Below, piece after piece: positions 1 through 8,667 of a stretch of DNA of 64,000 bases. The position numbers and the translations under genes are program-made. The stretch comes from an uncultured Candidatus Saccharibacteria bacterium. Its GTDB lineage: Bacteria > Patescibacteriota > Saccharimonadia > Saccharimonadales > Saccharimonadaceae. The notes under the pieces are model-generated. The model saw only the letters and a list, made by a program, of their open reading frames with translations, searched no databases and had not been told where the DNA came from. The first letter of the stretch is position 1. Every line of letters starts with the position of its first letter. The DNA lies in assembly GCA_946408075.1 (NCBI GenBank), contig CAMJQQ010000001.1, positions 62,001 through 126,000 on the forward strand, read 5' to 3'.

Positions 1-1
1 G

Positions 2-235
2 GACGTCCGCTGGAAAACCTACGGCTGCGCCTCGGCTATTGCCTCGACCTCTGCGCTTTCGGAACTTGCCAAGGGTAAAACGCTCGACGAAGCAACGCAA
101 ATCTCCGCCAAAGACATTGATGATTATCTTGGCAATCTGCCAAAGCACAAATTCCACTGTTCAGTTCTCGGCCACCAGGCCCTTGCGGACGCGGTCAAGA
201 ACTACCGCGCCCAGAATAAAACCAAGAGCAATTAG
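2..235 (+). CDS. iscU: IscU/NifU-like Fe-S cluster scaffold protein (3' end only)
   Basis: The gene is cut by the left edge, and 77 codons remain before TAG. The fragment contains YGCASAIAST near its start, then a GKTLDEA stretch, and LPKHKFHCSVLG followed by QALADAV. These match the C-terminal half of IscU/SufU scaffolds, including the second and third cluster-binding cysteines. The position that is LPPVK in classical IscU (the HscA-binding site) reads LPKHK, so a dedicated HscA chaperone partner is not suggested. It would assemble Fe-S clusters from a cysteine desulfurase, which probably lies upstream outside the window. The SUF pair at 36.7-38.3 kb would be its functional partner. The stop overlaps the convergent stop of the next gene by 2 nt. 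Confidence 0.85.
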   Translation, partial: DVRWKTYGCASAIASTSALSELAKGKTLDEATQISAKDIDDYLGNLPKHKFHCSVLGHQALADAVKNYRAQNKTKSN

Positions 236-3200
236 TACCAGCTTGGCAACAACCCATTAGCTGCTGCTGGAGTGTTGTTAAAGGTGTTGTTTTTGCCATA
301 AGTAGTAATAGATGGCAGCACCCACGAATTGAGGTTCGTGGCATCCTCGACGCCAGAATTGGCAAATGTCCAAGAGGCCGTTCGGAGGTTACCGAGCTTG
401 TCGCCCCAATTTTCAAGACCGCTTAGGCTGGTCAAGTTCGACGTGTTTTCAAACATACTGTTAATGGAAGTCAGATTACTGACATCCCAGTCTCGCAGAG
501 CCGCCACGCTAGTGATTCCGGTGCCGCTAAAGGTCGAACCGAGGCTTTCTGGCTGTATATTCCAGTTGGAGATTCCAGAGATATCGCTAAGACTACTTGC
601 GCCCTTGAAAGTGGAAGACAGTGAGGTCATAGCGCTCGTATCCCACGCGTAATACGAATCGCCGCTCTCTGGAGTGACGAGCTTGCGCGCCAGAGGATCT
701 AGATTTGTGATTCCGGTTTTCGTGAAGGTGCCATTCAGATCCGTAATGTTGCTCGTATTCCAGTTTTCTAGACCAGCGAGGCTGGTAAGATTTATACAAC
801 CGTCGAAGGTATATTGCATGTTCGTTAGGCCTGAAGCGTCCCAATTTTCGAGCGCGCTAATATCCTCGAGCAATGTAGAGTCCCAGAAAGTATAGTTGAG
901 ATCCCGCAGTCCGCTAATATTCCAATTCTCAAGCCCATGGAGATTTCGCAGCTTCGTGTTCCTAAAGGTTTGGCTCATCTCCTTAGCACTGCTGGTGTCC
1001 CAGTTGATAAGACCAGAGGCGTCCGACAGCTCGGAGTATGCGAATATGTAAGAGAAGTATCGCACATTCGAAACATCCCAATTCTTCAGTCCGTCCACGT
1101 TCTGAATCTTTGAGCCATAGAATAGGCTATCTAGCGATCCTAGGCCGGAAACATCCCACGAATAATATGGTTCCTCGCCGTCTTTCTCGACGAGCCTTCT
1201 TGCTAAGCCGTCCGCATTTGTAATACTAGTCCCGCTGAATGCGTTAGATAGATATTGAAGACTCTCGGTATTCCAGTTTTCGAGTGCGCTAATATCGGTA
1301 AGGCTCGAGTCATTAGCGAAGAGATAGGCCATATGATTAACGCTTGATACATCCCAATCGTGCAAGGCGGATATATCCTCAAGGATATAGTTGCCCTCAA
1401 ACGGCTCTTCCATCGAGATAAGGGAACTAGTCTGCCAGCTCTCGAGACCTTCTAGGCTCTTAAATTGTGAACCTCGGAAAGCGCAGAGCATGTTTTCGAG
1501 ACTCTCCATGCTCCAGTTAGTGCCCGCAAACGGATTATCGGAATTCTCGAACTTCATATAGGCAAATGCATAAGGCATCATGGTGACTTTGGACGTGTCC
1601 CAATTTGCAAGACCGCTCATATCTTTTACGCCCGCGCTATTGAACATATTGCCTATGTTTGTAAGACTTTCGGTGTTCCAGTCAGCAAGTCCAGACGTAT
1701 CGCCAACATTGTCATAGTAGAACATACTACTCATGTCAGTAACGTTCGAAACATCCCAGTATCTCAGAACATCAGTACCGCCCGCAACCCTATTTCCGAA
1801 GTCGAAGTTGCCATAGCCGCCAAACATGTTGCTCATATTGGTCACGAGGGATGTGTCGAGCTCGCTCAAGAATTCAAACGATTGCGCCTCGCCATTCCAA
1901 GGAGTAGATGCATTGGAGAACATTTTTGACGAATCCGGATTTGCATAGATTTTATTCGCGGCAGTGTAATACTTATATGCTCTATAATATCCGTTACTCT
2001 CGTACCATACATAGACTGGGTTTTCCGACTCTGGAGTAGAAACCAGATATTTAGGGTCGTTGATATCGAGCGAATCCGGCAAGCTGTCTGCCCGCGTGAA
2101 GCTCGATATAGCTCCGCCAACTTTGCTACTAAACTCCTGTCCAGTAACCAGATAGGCTGGTTTGACCTCAAACAATGTGCCGTCCATACTCTTATCAATC
2201 GAGACCTTGCTCCAGGAGGCCTTAATCTCAACATCTTTTTGCGGCATGCGGAATGAGCTGCCGCGGTAGCGCGTAACGTCCTCATCGAGCACGGATAGTG
2301 CGCGCAAATTGTAGCCTTCGCAGCGAATATTTTGCGCATACTCAACCGTATCGAAAATGAAAACTTCTTGCGGCTCAGGAAGACCCGTCACTGTACAGTC
2401 GGACGGCTGGTTTGCGGTATAGCTAACGGTATGGCGATCCTTGACGGTCGGCTGCTCGGTGAAGAGAATCTCTTCGCTGATAGTCTTGCTCTTGTTGGCA
2501 TCATCTCTCTGCTGAGCGCGAACGGTCTGAGATTTTGTGACTGGATACGCCCCAGTCGCGTTTGGATAAGTGCCTTCCTTTGCTTTCAGGAAGATAGAGC
2601 AACTAACCTTATGTGTGCCGCGATAGCTCTCGAAATTGTCGACCGTGAATATGACTTTCGGCACGCCGTTCTCGTAGCTGAGCTCAAACCCGTCATGCAA
2701 AGCAAATCTAGTCATCGACTCGTTATCAATGGCACAGATTCCGATTTGCCCATAGTGCGCTTCGCCGCGCGCTTGAGCACTAGCCTCATCGGTGAAATCG
2801 AAGAACTCGTCATTAATATAAGACTCAACACTTATACTATTGAGAGGCAAGCTAGGATTAATAATTTCATCAAGTGCCTCTGTGGCATTTTCGCCAGAGA
2901 ACGTATAGACATCGCGCAGGTGGCCGAGAGGGTACCAGAAGTCTGCAAAGTCGAAGAAATTATCGAAGACGTCGCTACTGCTGCCAATCGACCAGTGTTC
3001 GAACTGTGCGTAGTTGATTATGATGTCTGGGTAGCGCTCGCGCAAAATTGATGCGTTTGCGACGGCGGCATTCTCTGTCGAATCGTACAGCTCGCTGCCC
3101 AAAGCAATTACGACTAGTCTCCTGTCGTCGCTCGGGGTGTAATCACCTAGGATAGTGTCGACGCCAGATAGCAGGGCGTGCGGACGAGTGTTTTCGTTAT

Positions 3201-5499
3201 CGATTGCGGAATGGATAGCGGTAGCATCGCGACCTAGCGGCGTATCTGCATCGGTATATCTGACGACGGCGACGCGATTGTCGCTATCTTCGAGCGCTCG
3301 ATCTGCCAACATATGCGCATAATCAATCGTGCTGAGCCCAATGATTCCTTCGTTGTTAAAAACCGAAATAACGACATCGAGCGGGCGTTCGTCGCGCTTC
3401 TCGTTTGCTTCAATTTCGTAACTATATATAATCTCGTCCCTAGTGTTCACATAGGCGCCACTCGTGGTCACCTTCCATGCGCCAGACTCGTTGTTGTCAA
3501 AGTCGAATTTAGAGGAACTTACGCTAGCAGAGTAGAGCGGAATTTCGTCTGCTGCAAACACATGCTTGGCTGCCATTAAGAGGCCGAGGCTCAAGGTTGC
3601 AGTAATGGCGACTCCGCCAAAAATCTTAACGACTAACTTTGCGTAGCCTCTGCGAGTCACGAGATGTCCGCAGAAGAGCACCGCTGCAATGCTGGCGCAT
3701 ATGCCAAAGCCGGCAATAATGATGCTAGGATTAATGCTTCCCGTCTTCGGATTATCGTCCTCGTCGATATCAATTGGCGGCCCTAGATTCTCAATCGTAT
3801 CAAACTCTGCTTCGGCCTCAAAGCTCCCATCTGCTAGCCGATAATTATTCTCTGCAATCGCAGAAACGAGCGCGACGGTATTCACGAAGTGTGCGTTTTC
3901 GTTTTTTGTAACGTCATAATTTGCATAAACGACAATGCTTTCGTTCGCTCCGAGTTCGCCGATTTGCGCGTAATCGCTCGTCTTAACCTCGTAGCCGTCA
4001 CCGCTAATAAAGCTTGCACCTTCGAGCTTCTCTTGGAGCATAATCTCATAAATCGGATAAGGCGCCGTATTGGTTACTGTAATCGCAAAGTTGACTGTTT
4101 CGCCTTGTTCGAATACGCTTGCATCGTTAAGGATTTTCATCTCAATACTCGGCGCGAAGGTGCCTGCGACTCTCGAGAAGCGACCCATAATAACGACGTC
4201 TTCGGCCGGCATCACAAAATCATCGCGACTCCAGCCGCTGAAAGAATAGCCATCGGCTCGGACAGGCTCAGCCACCTGAACTTCTTCATTTTCAGAATAC
4301 TGCTCTGGTGCTGGTAGTGTAGGCTCAATTGTATCAGGTGCCTCGCCGTCAATCTGGTAGCTAACCGTATACTTTACCGGCTCGAACGAACCAACAATCT
4401 CGACATCGCAATCTTGCATCACGAAAGTCTCGCCGAATCCGTGCAAGAAGTTTACGGTCCAGCCAGAAAACCTATAGCCATCGATAATATCGCCGGCCGA
4501 ATAGCTGTCGTCGACTTCGACCGTTTCGCCCGGTGCGTATTTCTGCGCGAGCGGCAGTATAAAGCTCGCTGGCGCCTCGCCATTAACCTTGTATGAAACG
4601 TTGTATTCTTTGTAGCTCTCGTCGCGAACAAACTCGCCCACGAAGGTAACGTCCTTTGGCGGCATCTGGAATTTGCCATCCAAAATCGTCGTATCCCCGC
4701 TTTGCCAGCCGGAAAAAGTGTAGCCGTCGAGGCTTGGCGCGTTCGCTACGGAAACCTCGCTTGCTGCCACATAAGAAGCAGCCTCTGGCAAAACCGGCGC
4801 ATTGCTCGGAACGTCTCCGCTATAGCTGTAATTCACCGTATAAAGGCGCGCGTTTTCGCGCCCCATCCAAACATGGACAGTGTTCGAATTCCAGCTCAAA
4901 AGATCTTCGACTCCGTTGGCGGTGTTGTAGAAGTCTTTCCTTGTAGCATCGCCAAGGAAAGGTGTGCGCGTGATAATGCCGATATTAAGCTTGCAGCCAG
5001 CTTGTAGGGAGGCAACATTAAAGCTGACGGTGCGAGTCAACTCGCTGTAGTGTAGGCCATGGTAGTGGTACTCGGTATGCTCGTCATTCCAAGTACCGGC
5101 ATCGACGGAATCTTCCTCGGTATCGTCTACGACATTGCCAGGGCAAGATATGCTCTCGTCGCCCTGCCTGACGGCGCCAAATTTGCCCGTAGAAGACGTA
5201 ACGAAGCCTTCAAAAGTGAGCCCGTCAGGCAACTTGTCCGAAACGGCAATCGTGTTCGCGTAGATTGTCGCGGTCGTATCTTCGCTAGACTCTACGCCAT
5301 AGCGGTCCACGCCGTCATATTTTACAGATAAGAAATATTTAAGTTCAGAATTTTCCTCAACGCGAGAATCGTTTTCGATCGTCTCGGCGCTGACGTCAAA
5401 GAAGTGCGCAAAACTCAAAAAGCCAAGCACAAAAAACGCCGCAGCGCTGCATAGCGCGAAAACAAATTTGACCCGTTTTTGTATTCGAATTGCCTTCAT
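232..5499 (-). CDS. Giant BspA-like surface protein, apparent fusion of two surface proteins
   Basis: This protein has 1755 residues. I chose the ATG preceded by GGGAGGG rather than a TTG four codons upstream. Residues 1-40 form a signal peptide. Three InlB/Flg_new-like repeats follow (DGYxFSGW and FxMPxxDVxIxGxF), then a DUF11-like domain. Near residue 584 there is NPKTG, then a hydrophobic span and RR, which is a typical cell-wall sorting signal. It is followed at once by a second signal-peptide-like segment (about 623-648, ending HVFAADE). After that come a VWA-like region (about 700-830), one more InlB-like repeat (about 1016-1096) and many DUF285/BspA 26-residue-type repeats (NWDTSxVTxM, about 1180-1755). 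The C-terminus has no sorting signal. The likely role is an adhesin or surface display protein. It is convergent with the IscU-like gene. Confidence 0.85.
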   Translation of the reverse strand: MKAIRIQKRVKFVFALCSAAAFFVLGFLSFAHFFDVSAETIENDSRVEENSELKYFLSVKYDGVDRYGVESSEDTTATIYANTIAVSDKLPDGLTFEGFVTSSTGKFGAVRQGDESISCPGNVVDDTEEDSVDAGTWNDEHTEYHYHGLHYSELTRTVSFNVASLQAGCKLNIGIITRTPFLGDATRKDFYNTANGVEDLLSWNSNTVHVWMGRENARLYTVNYSYSGDVPSNAPVLPEAASYVAASEVSVANAPSLDGYTFSGWQSGDTTILDGKFQMPPKDVTFVGEFVRDESYKEYNVSYKVNGEAPASFILPLAQKYAPGETVEVDDSYSAGDIIDGYRFSGWTVNFLHGFGETFVMQDCDVEIVGSFEPVKYTVSYQIDGEAPDTIEPTLPAPEQYSENEEVQVAEPVRADGYSFSGWSRDDFVMPAEDVVIMGRFSRVAGTFAPSIEMKILNDASVFEQGETVNFAITVTNTAPYPIYEIMLQEKLEGASFISGDGYEVKTSDYAQIGELGANESIVVYANYDVTKNENAHFVNTVALVSAIAENNYRLADGSFEAEAEFDTIENLGPPIDIDEDDNPKTGSINPSIIIAGFGICASIAAVLFCGHLVTRRGYAKLVVKIFGGVAITATLSLGLLMAAKHVFAADEIPLYSASVSSSKFDFDNNESGAWKVTTSGAYVNTRDEIIYSYEIEANEKRDERPLDVVISVFNNEGIIGLSTIDYAHMLADRALEDSDNRVAVVRYTDADTPLGRDATAIHSAIDNENTRPHALLSGVDTILGDYTPSDDRRLVVIALGSELYDSTENAAVANASILRERYPDIIINYAQFEHWSIGSSSDVFDNFFDFADFWYPLGHLRDVYTFSGENATEALDEIINPSLPLNSISVESYINDEFFDFTDEASAQARGEAHYGQIGICAIDNESMTRFALHDGFELSYENGVPKVIFTVDNFESYRGTHKVSCSIFLKAKEGTYPNATGAYPVTKSQTVRAQQRDDANKSKTISEEILFTEQPTVKDRHTVSYTANQPSDCTVTGLPEPQEVFIFDTVEYAQNIRCEGYNLRALSVLDEDVTRYRGSSFRMPQKDVEIKASWSKVSIDKSMDGTLFEVKPAYLVTGQEFSSKVGGAISSFTRADSLPDSLDINDPKYLVSTPESENPVYVWYESNGYYRAYKYYTAANKIYANPDSSKMFSNASTPWNGEAQSFEFLSELDTSLVTNMSNMFGGYGNFDFGNRVAGGTDVLRYWDVSNVTDMSSMFYYDNVGDTSGLADWNTESLTNIGNMFNSAGVKDMSGLANWDTSKVTMMPYAFAYMKFENSDNPFAGTNWSMESLENMLCAFRGSQFKSLEGLESWQTSSLISMEEPFEGNYILEDISALHDWDVSSVNHMAYLFANDSSLTDISALENWNTESLQYLSNAFSGTSITNADGLARRLVEKDGEEPYYSWDVSGLGSLDSLFYGSKIQNVDGLKNWDVSNVRYFSYIFAYSELSDASGLINWDTSSAKEMSQTFRNTKLRNLHGLENWNISGLRDLNYTFWDSTLLEDISALENWDASGLTNMQYTFDGCINLTSLAGLENWNTSNITDLNGTFTKTGITNLDPLARKLVTPESGDSYYAWDTSAMTSLSSTFKGASSLSDISGISNWNIQPESLGSTFSGTGITSVAALRDWDVSNLTSINSMFENTSNLTSLSGLENWGDKLGNLRTASWTFANSGVEDATNLNSWVLPSITTYGKNNTFNNTPAAANGLLPSWY

Positions 5500-5678
5500 G
5501 CTCCCTCCCAAGAGCTAATTTAGTAGACAATTCCACAACTCCAATACTATTAATATAACTTATTAAGGCAACAAAGCACAAGCATATTACGGCCGCGGTT
5601 ATACTACTGAGGGCTTACGTCTTTTTTGAAAATACCAAGGCAAAGAATAGTCTTTATATGGCGCTTATGCTATTATAA

Positions 5679-5888
5679 GCATTCTTTAAATACGACAGTG
5701 ATATTATCGCTAAAGTTAATGAAGAAATAAAAGCTAATGAGAATATTGTTTATATCCGCAATCTCATGAAGAATGACTTTATCAATAAACTTGCACCAGT
5801 ACAAATATTTGATGGCGACAAGGGCGCCAAATTAGCCGAAGCGAATTCTGAAAAATTTATTGTAATATTTACAACAAACGCATCTTAG
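5679..5888 (+). pseudogene. Possible gene remnant, faintly cysteine-hydrolase (isochorismatase)-like
   Basis: A 69-codon open stretch ends in TAG and is preceded by an in-frame TAA at 5676. There is no convincing start codon or Shine-Dalgarno at its beginning. Its translation is protein-like, with YDSDIIAKVNEEI, VYIRNLMKNDFINKL and FDGDKGAKLAE. It faintly recalls the isochorismatase/cysteine-hydrolase family, where a similar IYIxxxMKxxxxNKL segment occurs; this is from memory. The base composition is more AT-rich than in neighbouring genes. It may be the end of a decayed gene or a chance open frame. The promoter-like box immediately upstream favours decay of a once-expressed gene. Confidence 0.3.
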
Positions 5889-5943
5889 TGGGGGCGGACA
5901 AGCTTAAACATAAATATTGACAATATGCTTATTTTTATTTACC

Positions 5944-5963
5944 TTTGTATTAGCAAATACAAA
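5944..5963 (+). promoter_or_regulatory. 8-bp inverted repeat just upstream of surface-protein gene
   Basis: TTTGTATT and AATACAAA form a perfect inverted repeat with a 4-nt AGCA loop. It sits just before the GGGAGAG Shine-Dalgarno of the gene starting at 5979. It could be an operator or a leader hairpin, and the sequence does not decide between them. Confidence 0.4.
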
Positions 5964-5978
5964 TTGTTGGGAGAGAAA

Positions 5979-8237
5979 ATGAGACATAAAAACAAAAAGG
6001 CGATTATTTTGTCGGCCGTAATGTTAGGAGGTGCAATGTTGCCTTATGGTTTCGTAAGTGCAGAAGGAACCATGGATCCAATTGTTGTCTCTGAAGATAC
6101 GGAGTTGACTCTGAGCGGCAACACGATTGACGCGCGCAGCCTTTTTATGACGCCTGCAATAGATATCAAGCCTGGCGCTACATTAACGCTTACTCTCGAA
6201 GGCGATAATTATGTTTATGGCGGTGCATGCGCTGCGGGTATTCATGTTTCTCCGGCTTACGGCGGAGACGATAATGAGACCTATCTCTCAGGCAATGTAG
6301 GAAAACTTATTATTAAGGGTAGTGGTAATCTAACGGTTATTGGCGGTCGTGCCGATGACGAGGGCGACTCGGTCAATGTAGAGGTAGGTGGTGAAATTAA
6401 GAATGTTCCAGTGCAGTGTGGTAGCGGCGCTGGTATTGGTGGTAATGGTAGCTATACTTATTCCGATGGCAGAATCGATGAAATCACCGACTTCACATAT
6501 GCGCCAGATTTTGGCAATATCGTAATCGACGAAAGCTACACGGGTAATCTAAACGCGAACTCTGGCGTATATGATGATTCTGAATCCGGTGGTCATTCTG
6601 GCACTACTAGTTATGGCAGTGGCGCTGGCATTGGTACTGGCGGTACGATAGACTTTACTACGCGCGATCGCGAAAGTCGCTTCTCCAAAGCCTCTCATCC
6701 AACACTTTATGGTTCTATCGAGATAAATAATGGCAATATTACTGCTTCTGGTCTTTCGGAGAATGATGTAGTTGACTCTGATGGCGGCGCTGGCATTGGT
6801 ACTGGCGGTGCTCATCATGAATGGATTAATAACTTTAGCGAAGTTTCCGTCACGATTAACGGCGGTAATATTACCGCAAAAGGCGGCTATTATGCGGCTG
6901 GTATTGGCGGCGGTGCTAACCAGAACTCTGGCCACATCACGATTAACGGCGGTACTATTAATGCGCAAAGCGGTCCAGTTGACTTGAGTGGGGGTATTAT
7001 TTCTACTGGCGGCGCTGGCATTGGTGCGGGCGACTGTGCTGGCTTGCAGGATGTTACGATTACCGGTGGTGACATTACGGCTATTGGCCATGCCGGTGCT
7101 GGTATTGGTGGCGGCTATGGCGCAAGCGAAAACAGTAGCATTTATACCGAAGAGGGAGAACTACAGTATATTGATTATCCGTCTCTCCGCGCCAAAATTA
7201 ATATTAGTGGCGCTAATACAAAAGTTCTAGCAATTAGCGAAGACGGTGGTGGCGAAGCTGGCAGTGATTCACGTGTTTGGAGTGGTGCTGGTATTGGTTC
7301 TGGTGCTGCCAGGGTTTACAGTAGCCAAAGTTCGAATGACTATTATGTTAAATACCAGCCAATGGGCTACGATATCTCGATTACGAATGGCGCGAATGTT
7401 ACGGCATTTGGCGGCACCTATGCTAACGGTATTGGTAATGGCGGTACATATCGCGAAGATGCTGGCGGCGTATATCATAACACTGATGTCACTCTGACTC
7501 TTGATGATACTATTACGCTTTTCGCATCGAATGGTAGCAAAGATATCCCTGCAGTCGTAATGGAGGATGACGGAGAATATGCCCCAACGCTCTACTTCGA
7601 TCCGGCTCCTCTTAAGTATAGTAGTGACGCTAACTATCTTGTTGAGCATTATGGTGATTGGGTCTTTGCGAATCTTTCCACGAATCCATGGGACGATGAT
7701 TTGGATGCCGAATACTCTCTTGATGGTACAACCATGAGTGTCTCGGTCGATAATGGCGACGCTACGACACATGAGGTTACTAATCGCTACGTTAATGGAA
7801 ATAGCTTTGCCCTAATCTCGGCAACGCCAAAAGTCGAATACTGCAAAATCACAATCAAACATCTCGACGAAGAGAGTGGCGAAGCTCTTGCTGACGATGA
7901 GGGGACTGGCGATGATGCAATCTGCGGCGAAGCGAGCATTACGATAAAAGCCTTAGATAGCATCTTGAGCCAGGGCTATACTTTTAGCAAAGCAACAGAT
8001 GCAAACGGTGAAGAAATCGCCGAGCTTCCATTCGAGCTTAGCAATAATCTAGGAGAGCAGACCTACACGGTCTATTACAAGAAAAAAGCTCCAGCTCCTC
8101 AGCCTACTCCAGAACCGGCTCCAGAACCGGAAACTCCAAATACTGCCGATACTATTCTAGAGATTGCTCCATTCGCACTCTTGAGCCTAGTTGGCATAGC
8201 CGCTTCGGCGTTAGCGATTTGTAAGACTCGCAGATAA
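5979..8237 (+). CDS. Repeat-rich beta-helix-type surface protein with MucBP-like domain and sorting signal
   Basis: This protein has 752 residues. I chose the ATG behind GGGAGAG; an upstream in-frame ATG has no ribosome site. The signal peptide ends near FVSAEG. Most of the protein is built of short repeats rich in GAGIGxGG and INGGxITAxG, of the kind that forms right-handed beta-helices or carbohydrate-binding surface repeats. A MucBP-like segment (about 625-690) is followed by a Pro-rich linker (PxPEPAPEPE). Then comes PNTAD at about residue 720, a hydrophobic span and KTRR, a sorting-signal layout with a non-canonical motif. It should be covalently attached to or retained at the envelope. 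A strong palindromic terminator follows 3 nt after the stop. The ligand is unknown. Confidence 0.8.
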   Translation: MRHKNKKAIILSAVMLGGAMLPYGFVSAEGTMDPIVVSEDTELTLSGNTIDARSLFMTPAIDIKPGATLTLTLEGDNYVYGGACAAGIHVSPAYGGDDNETYLSGNVGKLIIKGSGNLTVIGGRADDEGDSVNVEVGGEIKNVPVQCGSGAGIGGNGSYTYSDGRIDEITDFTYAPDFGNIVIDESYTGNLNANSGVYDDSESGGHSGTTSYGSGAGIGTGGTIDFTTRDRESRFSKASHPTLYGSIEINNGNITASGLSENDVVDSDGGAGIGTGGAHHEWINNFSEVSVTINGGNITAKGGYYAAGIGGGANQNSGHITINGGTINAQSGPVDLSGGIISTGGAGIGAGDCAGLQDVTITGGDITAIGHAGAGIGGGYGASENSSIYTEEGELQYIDYPSLRAKINISGANTKVLAISEDGGGEAGSDSRVWSGAGIGSGAARVYSSQSSNDYYVKYQPMGYDISITNGANVTAFGGTYANGIGNGGTYREDAGGVYHNTDVTLTLDDTITLFASNGSKDIPAVVMEDDGEYAPTLYFDPAPLKYSSDANYLVEHYGDWVFANLSTNPWDDDLDAEYSLDGTTMSVSVDNGDATTHEVTNRYVNGNSFALISATPKVEYCKITIKHLDEESGEALADDEGTGDDAICGEASITIKALDSILSQGYTFSKATDANGEEIAELPFELSNNLGEQTYTVYYKKKAPAPQPTPEPAPEPETPNTADTILEIAPFALLSLVGIAASALAICKTRR

Positions 8238-8240
8238 CCT

Positions 8241-8274
8241 AAAACATCCACTAGTTTAAACTAGTGGATGTTTT
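8241..8274. terminator. 34-bp perfect palindrome, terminator
   Basis: The arms AAAACATCCACTAG and CTAGTGGATGTTTT flank TTTAAA, so the whole element is a perfect palindrome. A run of four T follows on the top strand, with the mirror image on the other strand. It begins 3 nt after the stop of the surface-protein gene. Confidence 0.85.
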
Positions 8275-8390
8275 CCTTGGCAAAAACTCCTGATGTTCGC
8301 CTGGTTAGTAGTTATAGCGCTTGCTTGCTGAGTAGGCGTGATTTAGAAATCGCGAAGTTTTTAAAACGTATAGCCTAGATTGATTAACAA

Positions 8391-8411
8391 TAAAAAATAC
8401 CCTGCAGGCAT
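8391..8411 (-). terminator. Terminator after tRNA-Val
   Basis: On the minus strand an ATGCC-TGCA-GGGTAT hairpin is followed by TTTTTTATT. It begins about 13 nt after the encoded CCA of the tRNA gene. Confidence 0.55.
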
Positions 8412-8423
8412 TTGTTATTTGTT

Positions 8424-8500
8424 TGGTGGATCTTACTGGGCTCGAACCAGTGACCTTACGAATGTGAATCGTACGCTCTAGCCAACTGAGCTAAAGATCC
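8424..8500 (-). tRNA. tRNA-Val (anticodon CAC)
   Basis: The full cloverleaf can be drawn. The acceptor is GGATCTT/AAGATCC, the D arm is GCTC-GAGC, and the anticodon stem is TACGA/TCGTA with loop TTCACAT. The T arm is ACTGG/CCAGT with TTCGAGC. The CCA end is encoded. Anticodon CAC reads the Val codon GUG. Length is 77 nt including CCA. Confidence 0.95.
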
Positions 8501-8610
8501 ATACCATGCCAAGATTATATCATAAAAATCCCCTCCGCCAAGCACCCAGATAACGTAAAGTCAAATAAGGCCACAAACATCAAAAAAGCACAACGATAGC
8601 GATATTTTTC

Positions 8611-8640
8611 TTGTATTTTTCAAAATTATAATGCTACAAT
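8611..8640 (+). promoter_or_regulatory. Putative promoter of the SdrD-B/MucBP surface gene
   Basis: TTGTAT (8611-8616) and TACAAT (8635-8640) are separated by 18 bp. An overlapping TATAAT at 8627-8632 is an alternative -10. The rest of the 8238-8667 gap holds only the terminators and tRNA-Val listed separately. Confidence 0.4.
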
Positions 8641-8667
8641 AAGCTTAAGAATTATTGGGAGAATAAT

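Larger units (their letters stand above)
5500..5978. other. 479-bp intergenic region with a possible gene remnant
   Basis: This AT-rich gap lies between two divergent surface-protein genes. It holds a possible gene remnant at 5679-5888, with a promoter-like GCTTATGC-TATTAT at 5663-5676 just before it. A TTGACA at 5917-5922 and an 8-bp inverted repeat at 5944-5963 precede the downstream gene. No intact gene longer than about 70 codons was seen. Confidence 0.6.

Noticed and set aside
8424-8500. tRNA-Val as an attachment site for an integrated element
   Set aside because: No integrase and no repeated tRNA 3' end were found nearby.
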